Shown here: piece after piece, positions 33,088 to 42,800 of the stretch | How the letters are laid out: each line of letters starts with the position of its first letter | Position numbering within the stretch: position 1 is the stretch's first letter | NCBI GenBank assembly: GCA_035293565.1 | Contig: DATGMP010000135.1 | Coordinates: 1-53,701 of the forward strand | Length of the DNA stretch: 53,701 bases | DNA from: DATGMP01 sp035293565 | GTDB taxonomy: Bacteria > Pseudomonadota > Alphaproteobacteria > BOG-932 > Roseiterribacteraceae | Direction: 5' to 3' | Made by a program: the position numbers and the translations under genes | Notes under the pieces: model-generated | Seen by the model: the letters and a program-made list of their open reading frames with translations, nothing else | Databases searched by the model: none | What the model was told of the DNA's origin: nothing

Positions 33088-34614
33088 ATGACCTTGGTGA
33101 GCGCCGCAGCTACAGGCCGGGAGCCCAACCGGGTCCTGATCGTCGTGATCGCAATGGCGGCGAGCGTGATGCAGGTGCTAGACACCACCATCGCCAATGT
33201 CGCGCTGCCGCACATGCAGGGCAGCCTCGGCGCGACGCAAGATCAGATCGCCTGGGTGCTGACTTCCTATATCGTGGCCTCGGCGATCGCGACGCCGGTG
33301 ACGGCCTGGTTTGCGGCGATCCTTGGTCGGACCCGCGCGTTCGCCATTTGCATCGCAGCCTTCACGATCACCTCGATTCTCTGCGGCGCCGCAATGACGC
33401 TGCCGCAGCTGGTGCTCTTTCGGCTCCTGCAAGGGGTCGCCGGCGCCGGAATCTCGCCGCTCGCCCAGGCCATCATGCTCGATGCCTATCCGCGGCACGA
33501 GCTCGGCAAGGCCATGTCGCTCTTCTCCGTGGGCGTCATGGTCGGCCCCATTCTCGGGCCGATCGTCGGCGGGTGGCTGACGCAGGATTATAGCTGGCGC
33601 TGGTGCTTCTACATCAACGTGCCGATCGGGATTCTGACGGTCCTCGGCGTCCTCGCCTTCGTGCCCGAAACGACGCGCACTCCCGGCCGCAAGCTGGACA
33701 CGTGGGGCTTCGTCTTCCTCAGCCTCGCGATCGGCAGCGTTCAGCTCGTGCTCGACCGCGGCGAACAGAAAGGATGGTTCGAATCGCCTGAAATTCTGGC
33801 CGAGGCGGCGCTCGCCGTCTTCGGTCTCTACATGTTCGTGGTGCACAGCGCGACCAGCAAGCACGCCTTCATCGACCTCAGGCTGTTCAGAGACGTGACC
33901 TTCATGTCGGCCACGATCATCATGTTTCTGATCTTCATGGTGTATCTGGGCGCGTTGGTGCTGCTGCCGCAAATGCTGCAGCTGGAGTTCAATTATCCGG
34001 TGCTGACAGCCGGCCTGGCGACGACCCCGCGCGGACTCGGCATGCTGGTTGCGATGTTCACGATCGGGCGCATCATCAACAAGGTAAACCCGCGCTACAT
34101 CGTGTTCTTCGGGATGGCCTGCAACGCAGCCTCTCTCTACCTAATGTCGCGCTGGTCCTTGAACGTGTCGATGGCCGAGATCGGCTGGACGGGCGTGCTG
34201 CAAGGCCTCGGGATGGGCGGACTGACGCTGCCCGTCTCGACTCTGGCCTTCTCGACTCTGCCCAACGATCTGCGCAATGACGGCACGGCCTTCTTCAACC
34301 TGATGCGTAATATGGGCGGCGCGGTCGGTGTCGCGATGGTGTCGTCGCGGCTGGTCGAGCTGACGCAGATCCACCACGGCTATCTCGCAGAGTTCATGAC
34401 GCCGTTCCGCCATCTGCCATTGTCGTCCCTGCACGGCGAGGCCGCGATGAAGCTGCTGAATCTCAGCCTGACACAGCAGGCCGCGATGATCGCCTATATC
34501 AACGGATTCCTGCTGCTCAGCCTGCTGACGGCAGTGATGGTGCCGTTCGTGCTGCTGCTCAAGTTTCAGAAAGTCAGGTCGCAGCCGGGGCAGATGGCGG
34601 CCGTTCACGACTGA
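33088..34614 (+). CDS. DHA2-family MFS drug transporter, EmrB-like
   Basis: The 14-helix exporter (508 residues) of the DHA2 family has the motif C-like QVLDTTIANVALPHM in helix 1, motif A between helices 2 and 3 (TAWFAAILGRTRAFAI), SWRWCFYINVPIGIL in the central loop and IVASAIATPV in helix 2. Such pumps expel drugs or detergents with a MFP (EmrA) partner, which is not present here. The ATG at 33088 is preferred to TTG 33082. It starts directly after the S46 gene and may be read through from that operon. Confidence 0.92.
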   Translation: MTLVSAAATGREPNRVLIVVIAMAASVMQVLDTTIANVALPHMQGSLGATQDQIAWVLTSYIVASAIATPVTAWFAAILGRTRAFAICIAAFTITSILCGAAMTLPQLVLFRLLQGVAGAGISPLAQAIMLDAYPRHELGKAMSLFSVGVMVGPILGPIVGGWLTQDYSWRWCFYINVPIGILTVLGVLAFVPETTRTPGRKLDTWGFVFLSLAIGSVQLVLDRGEQKGWFESPEILAEAALAVFGLYMFVVHSATSKHAFIDLRLFRDVTFMSATIIMFLIFMVYLGALVLLPQMLQLEFNYPVLTAGLATTPRGLGMLVAMFTIGRIINKVNPRYIVFFGMACNAASLYLMSRWSLNVSMAEIGWTGVLQGLGMGGLTLPVSTLAFSTLPNDLRNDGTAFFNLMRNMGGAVGVAMVSSRLVELTQIHHGYLAEFMTPFRHLPLSSLHGEAAMKLLNLSLTQQAAMIAYINGFLLLSLLTAVMVPFVLLLKFQKVRSQPGQMAAVHD

Positions 34615-35462
34615 GGCCGCTGGGCCTTGGTCGGAAAATCATGGATCTCCGCGATGTCGTCGGCATCATGCCCGTCGAGCACGATTTCGTCGGACTCGAG
34701 CAACGGGCCGTGCACCGCAACCAGCCGCTTATAGCGCCAGACTGCAATCGGCAGGCTCGCCAGATAGGCAATGGCCAGACAGACCAGAGTGGACCAGGGA
34801 GCGCTCGCGACCGCCCCGGCAACGATGCCGATCAATGCCAGAACCGGCAGTCTTTGGCGCACGCGCACGATGCGCCAGGAGAAGGTCGGAAGCGTGCTGA
34901 CCATCAGGAGCGCAGCCGCGATCGTCCAAAGTCCGACGATCAACGGATAATGAGCGATGTCCCACTCCGCTTCGAAATCGACGATCATCGGCAGAAGCGC
35001 CAATCCCGCAGCCGCGGGAGTCGGCACGCCGGTGAAGAACCCTCGGGCATAGGCCCGCGAGCTACCCTCGGCCAACGCCGTGTTGAATCGCGCAAGACGG
35101 AGCGCGGCGCAAATGCCGAAGGCGAGCACCGCCAACCAGCCGAAGCTGCCGCCGTCATGCAAGCCCCAGAGATACAGCAAGATGGCCGGAGCGACCCCGA
35201 AGCAGACCACGTCGGATAGGCTGTCGAGCTCGGCGCCAAATTTGCTCTGGGCGTTGAGAAGGCGCGCCGTGCGGCCATCGAGCACATCGAAGGTCGCCGC
35301 CACCGCGATCGCGATCACCGCGGCCTCCCAACGATGCAGGATGGCGAACCGGATCGCGCTCATGCCCGAGGTCAGCGCCAGAGTCGTCAGGGCATTCGGC
35401 AGCATCCGGATCAGCGAATGCTCCCGGCGCCTCATGCGTCTATGGCGCATTCTGAGCGGCAT
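34605..35462 (-). CDS. pssA: CDP-diacylglycerol-serine O-phosphatidyltransferase PssA
   Basis: Integral membrane enzyme making phosphatidylserine. The CDP-alcohol phosphotransferase signature D-x2-DG-x2-AR-x8-G-x3-D-x3-D is complete in DVLDGRTARLLNAQS and KFGAELDSLSD. About eight hydrophobic segments follow, then an acidic cytoplasmic tail. The ATG overlaps the psd stop (ATGA). The start could be a little farther in (Met10 or Met20), as the first 19 residues are Arg-rich. With psd it forms the phosphatidylethanolamine pathway. Confidence 0.94.
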   Translation of the reverse strand: MPLRMRHRRMRRREHSLIRMLPNALTTLALTSGMSAIRFAILHRWEAAVIAIAVAATFDVLDGRTARLLNAQSKFGAELDSLSDVVCFGVAPAILLYLWGLHDGGSFGWLAVLAFGICAALRLARFNTALAEGSSRAYARGFFTGVPTPAAAGLALLPMIVDFEAEWDIAHYPLIVGLWTIAAALLMVSTLPTFSWRIVRVRQRLPVLALIGIVAGAVASAPWSTLVCLAIAYLASLPIAVWRYKRLVAVHGPLLESDEIVLDGHDADDIAEIHDFPTKAQRPQS

Positions 35463-36154
35463 CAGATGGAAATCCCAACCCGCGGCGGCTCGACGCCGGC
35501 AAAATCGGCAATCACCGTTTCTCCTCCGATGGCCGTCTGGCCGACGACAACGAGCGGCTTCGCATCCGGCGGCAGGTAGACGTCCACGCGGCTTCCGAAG
35601 CGGATCAACCCGTAACGCTCGCCGGTCCTGACCGGTTGATCTTCGACCAGGCCGCAGACGATGCGGCGGGCGACCAGTCCGGCAATCTGCACGACGCCGA
35701 GCTCACGCCCCTCAACGGCGCGGAGCCTCACCGCCATCCTCTCGTTCTCCTCGCTGGCCTTGTCCATCGCGGCATTGAGGAAGCGACCGGGATGATAGGC
35801 CACCTTGGTCACAACACCCTCTATCGGCATACGGTTCACATGCACATTGAAAATATTGAGGAAAATGCTGATCCGCAACATCGGCTCAATGCCCATCTCG
35901 AGCTCGGAGGGCGGCAGGGCGAGCGTGATCATCGAAACCCTGCCGTCGGCCGGACTCACCACCAGGCCCGCGCGCTGCGGCACGACACGGGGCGGATCGC
36001 GGAAAAAATAGATGCACCAAGCGGTTGCCACGATCCCGACCCAAGCGAGACGCGGCGCCAGGCTTGCGAGCAGCAAGGCTGCGACCGCGAAGAGCGCGAT
36101 GAAAGGCCAGCCGGCACGATTGATGGGAACGACGACGGTATCGAGAGCGGACAT
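35462..36154 (-). CDS. psd: Phosphatidylserine decarboxylase proenzyme
   Basis: Decarboxylates phosphatidylserine to phosphatidylethanolamine in the inner membrane. The proenzyme cleaves itself at Gly-Ser in LIRFGSRVDVYLP, with Ser at about residue 188 becoming the pyruvoyl group. The short form (230 residues) with N-terminal membrane helices and FLNIFNVHVNRMP is the alphaproteobacterial/archaetidylserine-type class. It is the first gene of a two-gene operon with pssA. Confidence 0.95.
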   Translation of the reverse strand: MSALDTVVVPINRAGWPFIALFAVAALLLASLAPRLAWVGIVATAWCIYFFRDPPRVVPQRAGLVVSPADGRVSMITLALPPSELEMGIEPMLRISIFLNIFNVHVNRMPIEGVVTKVAYHPGRFLNAAMDKASEENERMAVRLRAVEGRELGVVQIAGLVARRIVCGLVEDQPVRTGERYGLIRFGSRVDVYLPPDAKPLVVVGQTAIGGETVIADFAGVEPPRVGISI

Positions 36155-36222
36155 TTACCCGGAATCACGTGAAATGAAGGGCGAGCATCGTCGCATTGTT
36201 CGCAACCATACGAAAGGCCGCC

Positions 36223-36882
36223 TTAGCGCTCGCCGCCGAGGGCGAAGAGCTGGCCCGGCTCATGGATGACCTGCCGCGACGAGTGGTCGAAGGCGGCCGC
36301 GATCATCGCGGCGCCGACGGTTCTCGCCGCGATCGGCCGATAGGCGCGGAACACGCCAAGCGCGTTGGCGAGCTTGAGCGGCGCCAGGGCGAGCGCCTCG
36401 GCCGGGCGCGCCCGCTCCCGCTGCCCCGCCAGATAGCCAGGCCGCAGGATATGGAGATGCCGGAAGGGCAGCGCCGCGGCATCCCGCTCGATCTCGCCTT
36501 TCATTCGCATATAGAAGGACGGCGACTTCACCGAGGCTCCGGCCGACGAGATGAGGACGAAGACCGGCACGCCGTTACGGGCGGCGCGGCCCGCAAAATC
36601 GAGCTGGTAATCGTGATCGACCCGGTATTGCGCTTTCGCGCTTCCGGCCTCTCGCCGTGTCGTTCCGAGCGCCGAGAACAGAACGTCTCCCCGTATCGCA
36701 TCCTTGACGTCGTCGTCGAGCCTTTCGAAATCGACGATGTGCTCCTGGAGCTTGGAATGGGCGATGTTCGTCGGTCTTCGCGCGAAGACGTGCACCCGAT
36801 CGAAGCGCGGATCGTCGACGAGAAGCCGGACCAAAGCTCTGCCGACCAGTCCGGTCGCCCCGATGACGAGCGCGATGGTCAC
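36223..36882 (-). CDS. NAD(P)H-binding protein, atypical SDR (HTATIP2/YbjT-like)
   Basis: The 219-residue Rossmann protein has VIGATGLVGRALVRLLVDD as dinucleotide motif and the HTATIP2-type sequence DVLFSALGTTRREAGSAKAQYRVDHDYQLDFAGRAA, followed by VFVLISSAGA and FYMRMKGEIE. These are usually oxidoreductase-like or regulatory proteins whose substrate is unknown. It overlaps the preceding thioesterase-like gene by four bases (ATGA). Confidence 0.85.
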   Translation of the reverse strand: MTIALVIGATGLVGRALVRLLVDDPRFDRVHVFARRPTNIAHSKLQEHIVDFERLDDDVKDAIRGDVLFSALGTTRREAGSAKAQYRVDHDYQLDFAGRAARNGVPVFVLISSAGASVKSPSFYMRMKGEIERDAAALPFRHLHILRPGYLAGQRERARPAEALALAPLKLANALGVFRAYRPIAARTVGAAMIAAAFDHSSRQVIHEPGQLFALGGER

Positions 36883-37724
36883 GGCGCCGGTCGGAAAATC
36901 GCCACCGCCGACGCGATCACCCGCCCCTGCCGCCCTTCATCACGAAGCGCGAGGCGGACGGCGACGCGCCCCAATCCTGCGGCGGTACCCGCCCCTTCGG
37001 CGACGAAAGGCCCGTGCGTGCCCCGCGCGACGAAGGAGACATTCCAATCTTCCATCTGAAGCGCCCGCGTTCCGGCCTCTCGCGCCGCGAGCTCCATCGC
37101 GGCCGTTTCAAGAACGACATGGATGGGGCCGATATGCAGCGATGCCGAGGTGGAGGCATTGCGGGGGTTGAGCGGGGGCAGCTCCCAAACGCCTTCGGCT
37201 CTGCGCTTTCCGCCGAAGACCGCGTGAAGCGGCGGCAGCGCGGGGTCATCCTCGATGTCGGGGCCCGGCTCGACCGGCCGAAAGCCCGCCGGCGCATCGG
37301 CGAGTTTCACCCCCGTGCCATGCGCAATGGCGATGAGCCGCGACGGATTGGCGGCGTCCATCACCTCGGATTGGGTAAAGCCCATCGTCTTGCCCATATG
37401 GACAAAGGTTCGGCGAATCAGGACTTCGCGTACGTCGCGACCGTCGTCCAGGATATGGAGCGCGGCCGTAACCGGGGCCGGGATGGATTCGATGTCCGTG
37501 AACCCGCCGGACTCCGCAGTCGCGATCGCCAACGGCGCCGCCGTCAGCCCGCCGACCGCATTCCGCATATCCCTCCGGATGCGCATCGAATCATGGTCCA
37601 CATCGTGGAGCGCAACCGTTCGCCGGCCGAGATAGCGGTAGGTCAGAAGCCCGTCCGACCCCATCATCGCTTCGAAACGGGCCCAATATTCTTGCGACGC
37701 CGCAGCCCGAAGATCGTCGACCAT
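36879..37724 (-). CDS. Thioesterase-like (hotdog-fold) protein
   Basis: The 281-residue protein seems to have two hotdog-like halves. Residues 60-150 include MRNAVGGLTAAPLAIATAESGG, and residues 190-275 include STSASLHIGPIHVVLETAAMELAAREAGTRALQMEDWNVSFVARG, which resembles a PaaI-type acyl-CoA thioesterase or acyloxyacyl fold. The start is ATG at 37724 with GGAGG 8 nt upstream; the longer frame to 37802 lacks a ribosome site. The assignment is by pattern only. It is divergent from the SDR gene. Confidence 0.62.
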   Translation of the reverse strand: MVDDLRAAASQEYWARFEAMMGSDGLLTYRYLGRRTVALHDVDHDSMRIRRDMRNAVGGLTAAPLAIATAESGGFTDIESIPAPVTAALHILDDGRDVREVLIRRTFVHMGKTMGFTQSEVMDAANPSRLIAIAHGTGVKLADAPAGFRPVEPGPDIEDDPALPPLHAVFGGKRRAEGVWELPPLNPRNASTSASLHIGPIHVVLETAAMELAAREAGTRALQMEDWNVSFVARGTHGPFVAEGAGTAAGLGRVAVRLALRDEGRQGRVIASAVAIFRPAP

Positions 37725-37742
37725 GCAAAGATCCTCCCTCGC

Positions 37743-37784
37743 CGCCCATTCTCGCGGATAATGGGCGGATTGGAAATCCGCCCA
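37743..37784. promoter_or_regulatory. Two overlapping inverted repeats in the thioesterase/SDR divergent promoter
   Basis: Repeat A has 8-bp arms CGCCCATT (37743-37750) and AATGGGCG (37760-37767). Repeat B has 10-bp perfect arms TGGGCGGATT (37762-37771) and AATCCGCCCA (37775-37784). The right arm of A and left arm of B share six bases, so only one hairpin or dimer site can form at a time. The whole spacer between the two genes is only 77 nt. Confidence 0.6.
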
Positions 37785-37801
37785 CTGATGCAGGAGAGGC
37801 A

Positions 37802-38587
37802 ATGGATGTGAGTCTCGCGGGCCGGACCGCCATTCTTTCCGGTGCGGGCGCAGGCCTCGGCTTGGAGATCGCCCGCGGCCTTGCGCGCGAGGGCGCGAAT
37901 CTGGTCCTGGGCGATATCGACGATCGAGCGCTGGCGGCGTCGACCGAGGCGGCGCGAGCCCTGGGCGCCCAGGTCGTCGGGCTCAAGACCGACATCCGCA
38001 GCGACGCGGATTGCCGCGCGCTCGTCGACCTCGCCCTGCAAAGCTTCGGCTCCGTCGGCATCCTGATCAACGATGCCTTCCTGGCAGAGGCCGGCGGCAC
38101 CTTCGAGGACGCCGAGCTCGCCGCCTGGCAGGCGGTGTCCGAGGTCAATCTCTGGGGCTCGCTCCGGATGATCAAGGCGGCGCTGCCGGCGCTCAAGGCC
38201 GGCGCAGAGGGACGCATCATCAATATCAACACGCATGGCGCCGAGAAGCTCGACCCGCTGTTCGGCGGCTACACGGCCTCGAAGGCGGCTCTGGCCCATC
38301 TAACCCGCCACCTGGCGCGCGAATTCGGCCGGTACGGGATTCGCGTAAACGGCGTGCACCCCGGCCCTATGGACGCTGAACCCAGGCGCAATTACCTGAC
38401 GGAACTCGCAAAATCGATGGGAACGACCTACGACGCGCTGGATGCGGAATGGCGCGGCAGAACGGCTCTGGGATATCTTGCGACGGCGGCAGACGTCGCC
38501 GACGCCGTGATCTTCCTGGCCTCGCCCGCCGCACGATCCATCACCGGCCAGGCGCTCTATGTCGATTCCGGCGAGTGGTTTCACTGA
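37802..38587 (+). CDS. Short-chain dehydrogenase/reductase with altered active site
   Basis: The 261-residue SDR has cofactor loop GAGAGLGLEIA at residues 14-24, D-I-D after strand 2, and Y157-x3-K161 in GGYTASKAA. The serine expected 13 residues before the tyrosine is threonine here (T144 in ININTHGAE), and the NNAG motif reads NDAF. It lacks a recognisable substrate signature; catalysis may be weaker or the substrate unusual. GGAGAGG stands just before the ATG at 37802. It is likely regulated by the palindromes upstream. Confidence 0.88.
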   Translation: MDVSLAGRTAILSGAGAGLGLEIARGLAREGANLVLGDIDDRALAASTEAARALGAQVVGLKTDIRSDADCRALVDLALQSFGSVGILINDAFLAEAGGTFEDAELAAWQAVSEVNLWGSLRMIKAALPALKAGAEGRIININTHGAEKLDPLFGGYTASKAALAHLTRHLAREFGRYGIRVNGVHPGPMDAEPRRNYLTELAKSMGTTYDALDAEWRGRTALGYLATAADVADAVIFLASPAARSITGQALYVDSGEWFH

Positions 38588-38710
38588 CCCGTCAAAATCA
38601 TCGCCGGGTGATCCTTGTCCCGGCCCGCTGGCGGAATAGTTCAATAGCCGTTTTAATGGCAGCCCCGTGGTACATCGGTCTGCTGCCTCAAACGATTCTG
38701 GACCGAGGCG

Positions 38711-39868
38711 ATGCGCTGTCCGCGAAAGATATATCTACTGCTCGTAATGGCGTCGCTGGCGAGTCTGCCCGGCTGCGACGATCAATCGAAATCAGCGCCA
38801 CCGCCACCGCCGGTGACCGTCGCGCCGCCGATCGTCCGGAACATCACGGAATGGGACGAATATACCGGTCGCTTCCAGGCGGTCGATTATGTTGAGATCA
38901 GGGCCAGGGTCAGCGGTTATCTCGAATCGGTGAACTTCACCGACGGGCAGATCGTGAAGAAAGGCGATTTGCTCTTCGTCATCGACCCCCGCCCCTACCA
39001 GGCTGCGGTCGATTCGGCTACTGCCGCGCTCACACAGGCCGATGCCCGGCTAGACTTGGCCAATCGCGAGCTTGCCCGAGCCAAGGAACTCACCAAATCC
39101 CAATACGGGTCCGTCGAATCGCAGGACAAGGCGATCCAGGAGCAGCGCGCGGCGTCGGGCGCGGTCGATGCCGCCGGGGCCACTTTGAGGCGCGCCAAGC
39201 TCGATCTCGAATTCACCCAGGTTACCGCGCCGGTTACGGGCCGGATCAGCCGGCATCTCGTCACCGTCGGCAATCTGATCAGCGGCGGCGAGGCGAACTC
39301 GACTCTGCTGACGACGATCGTATCCCTCGACCCGATCTATTTCTATTTCGACGCCGATCAGAACGCCTATCTGAAATATGAGCGGCTCGCCCGGTCGGGA
39401 CTGCGCCCGAGCTCGCGCGACGTCGCCAATCCGGTACATCTGGCGCTCGCCGACGAGACCGACTTCCCCCACGAAGGGCACATGAACTTCGTGGACAACC
39501 AGATCGACTTCAGCACCGGTACGATGCGTGGCCGGGCCGTCTTCGATAATCCCGATCTGATCTTCACTCCGGGCATGTTCGCCCGCGTACGCCTGATCGG
39601 CTCGCCGCCGCACGACGTCGTCATGCTTCCCGACGAGGCCGTCGGGACGGACCAGGCGCGGCGCTTCGTCTATGTGGTCGACAAGGACAATATCGCCCGC
39701 TATCGCGAGGTGAAGCTCGGTCCTCTCGTGGACGGGCTGAGGATCGTGCGCGAGGGGCTGACGCGCGACGATCGCGTGATCGTCAACGGCCTGCAGCGCG
39801 TGCGGGTCGGCTCCCCGGTCACTCCAAGCGCGCCGCCTCAGCCGCAGAAAACGGCGACGACTCCGTGA
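38711..39868 (+). CDS. RND efflux periplasmic adaptor (lipoprotein)
   Basis: Membrane-fusion protein (385 residues) of a MexE/AcrA-type pump. A lipobox LASLPGC places the lipid anchor at C22. The lipoyl halves flank a coiled-coil hairpin (about residues 90-150: VDSATAALTQADARLDLANRELARAKEL), and the beta-barrel and membrane-proximal domains follow. It sits 16 nt ahead of the permease. No outer-membrane channel gene is present in the window. Confidence 0.94.
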   Translation: MRCPRKIYLLLVMASLASLPGCDDQSKSAPPPPPVTVAPPIVRNITEWDEYTGRFQAVDYVEIRARVSGYLESVNFTDGQIVKKGDLLFVIDPRPYQAAVDSATAALTQADARLDLANRELARAKELTKSQYGSVESQDKAIQEQRAASGAVDAAGATLRRAKLDLEFTQVTAPVTGRISRHLVTVGNLISGGEANSTLLTTIVSLDPIYFYFDADQNAYLKYERLARSGLRPSSRDVANPVHLALADETDFPHEGHMNFVDNQIDFSTGTMRGRAVFDNPDLIFTPGMFARVRLIGSPPHDVVMLPDEAVGTDQARRFVYVVDKDNIARYREVKLGPLVDGLRIVREGLTRDDRVIVNGLQRVRVGSPVTPSAPPQPQKTATTP

Positions 39869-39884
39869 GCAACAGGGCCTGAAC

Positions 39885-42800
39885 ATGGGAATCGGCCGCT
39901 TCTCGATCGACCGTCCCGTCTTCGCGATGGTGATCTCGATCTTCATCCTGATCGTCGGCGCGATCGCCTATTACACGCTGCCCGCGGCGCAATATCCCGA
40001 AGTCGCGCCGCCGACGGTCGTTGTTACCGCGACCTATCCGGGCGCTACCGCGAAAGTGGTCGCCGACACGGTCGCCACGCCGATCGAGCAAGAGGTCAAC
40101 GGCGTCGAGGACATGCTCTACATGTACTCGCAATCGACCAGCGACGGCGGCATGACGCTGACCGTCACCTTCAAGCTCGGTACCGATCTCGACAAGGCGC
40201 AAGTGCTGGTCCAGAACCGGGTCGCCGTCGCCGAGCCCAGGCTGCCCGAGGAGGTGCGGCAGATCGGCGTCACGACGCGCAAGAACTCGCCCGACCTCTT
40301 GATGGTCGTGCATCTGCTCTCGCCCGACAACAGCTACGACCAGCTCTACATCAGCAACTACGCGCTCATCCAGGTGCGCGATACGCTGCTCCGCTTGCCC
40401 GGCGTCGGCGATATCCAGATGTTCGGCGCGCGCGACTACAGCATGCGTCTCTGGCTCGACCCGGACCGCGTCGCCGACCTTGGGCTGACCGCCGGCGATG
40501 TGGTGAACGCGGTGCGCGGGCAGAACGTCCAAGTGGCCGGCGGCCAGCTCGCCCAGCCGCCCGTCCCCACGAGCCGCGCCTTCGAGCCCAGCGTTACGCT
40601 TCAAGGCCGGCTGATCGAGCCCGATGCCTTCTCCAAGATCATCATCAAATCCGGAACCGACGGGCGCGTGGTCCGCGTCGGCGACGTCGGCCGGGTGGAG
40701 CTCGGTGCGCAGGACTACACGACGAACTCCTATCTCAGCGGCAAAACCGCCGTCGCAATGCTGATCTCGCAACAGCCCGGCACCAACGCGTTGGCAACCG
40801 CAAAGCGCGTGATCGATACGATGGAGAAGCTCAAGCAGAACTTCCCCAAGGGGATCGACTACCGCATCGCCTACAACCCGACCGAGTTCATCGCCAAATC
40901 GATCCAGGAGCTGATCCGGACGATCTATGAGGCCGTTGCGCTCGTCGTCGTCGTCGTGCTGCTGTTCCTGCAGCGCTGGCGCGCCTCGCTGATCCCGATC
41001 CTGTCGATCCCGGTCTCGCTCATCGGCACCTTCGCGGTGATGGCCGCGCTGGGATTTTCGATCAACAACCTGACGCTTTTCGGGCTCGTGCTTGCGGTCG
41101 GCATCGTGGTCGACGATGCGATTGTGGTGGTCGAGAATGTCGAGCGTCACCTGTCCGCCGGCGACACGCCCAAGGAGGCCGCCCGCAAGACGATGGACGA
41201 GGTCGGCGGCGCGGTGATCTCGATCGCCCTCGTGCTGTCGGCGGTTTTCATTCCGACCTCGTTCATCCCGGGCATCTCCGGCGAGTTCTATCGCCAATTC
41301 GCGCTGACGATCGCGGTGGCGACGATCATCTCCGCGTTCAATTCCCTCACTCTGAGCCCGGCCCTCGCATCGCTCGTCCTGAAGCGCCACGGCGCCGAGG
41401 AGGGCCAACCGAAAGGGCCCGGCTGGCGCGAAAGGGTGGAGCGTGGGCTGGACATATTCTTCGCCCGCTTCAACCACGGCTTCGATTGGGTTGCCGAGCG
41501 CTATGGTCGTGTCGTCGGCCGCGTCACGCGCATTCCGAAGCAAATGCTGCTGGTCTATGCCGTGCTGATCACGGGTACCATCGTTCTGTTCATGCGCGTG
41601 CCCACGGGATTCATCCCGACGCTCGACCAGGGCTACTGCATCATCTCGATCCAGCTTCCGAGCGGCGCCTCGCTCGAGCGCACGGATGCGATCGTGAAGC
41701 AGGTCGACGACATTGCGCGCCATACGCCCGGCATCGATCGCGGCGTCGACTTCGCGGGATTCTCAGGCGCGACACGCACTATTGCGTCCAATTCGGGCGC
41801 CATCTTCGCAGGTTTCGAGCCATTTGAAACGCGTATACCGCGCGGCCTGACGGCGAATAAGATCATCGCCGATCTGCGCAAGCGCGTGATGGCGGTGCAG
41901 GGCGCCTTCGTGCTGGTGCTGCCGCCGCCGCCGATCCGCGGCATCGGCACTGCGGGCGGCTTCTCCATGCGCATCGAGGATCGCGGCGGGCGCGGCACCC
42001 AGATCCTCGAGAAAGCAACCAAGGAGCTGGCGCTCGCGGCCAATCGGACGCCGGGTCTGACCTCGGTCTATTCGCCCTTCTACGCCGACGTGCCGGAACT
42101 GTTCGTCGATGTCGACCGCACCAAGGCGCAGATGCTGAACGTGCCGGTGAACAATGTCTTCGAAGCGCTCGAGGTCTATCTGGGTTCGTCCTACATCAAC
42201 GACTTCAATTTGCTGAGCCGCACCTTCCGCGTGACCGCGCAGGCCGACGGACGATTCCGGCTCGACCAAGATACGATCTCACGGCTGCGCACGCGCAACG
42301 CCAATGGCGACATGGTGCAGCTTGGCTCGGTCGTCGATTATCGCGAGACGGTCGGCACCAACCGCTACCCGCGCTACAATCTCTACCCGGCAGCCGAGAT
42401 CAACGGCGATACGATTCCGGGCTTCAGCTCCGGCCAGGCGATCAAGGCGATGGAGAAGCTGGCGGCCGACAATCTGCCCGACGGCCTTACCTATGAATGG
42501 ACCGACCTTTCTTACCAGGAAAAGAACACCGGCAACACGGCCGTCCTGATCTTCCCGTTGAGCGTGCTCTTCGTATTCCTGGTCCTGTCCGCCCAATATG
42601 AAAGCTGGACCCTGCCCTTTGCCATCATCCTGATCGTGCCGATGTGCCTTTTCTCGGCGATGGGCGGGATCGCGCTCTTGGGCATGGACGACAACATTCT
42701 GACCCAGATCGGCTTCATCGTGCTGGTTGGGCTGGCCAGCAAAAACGCCATTCTGATCGTCGAGTTTGCCCGCCAGCAGGAGATCGAAGGCAAGCCGCGC

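Noticed and set aside
39819..41723. Long minus-strand frame opposite the RND permease
   Set aside because: The plus-strand permease carries all family motifs; the antisense translation is Asp/Arg/His-rich low-complexity, typical of GC-rich shadows.
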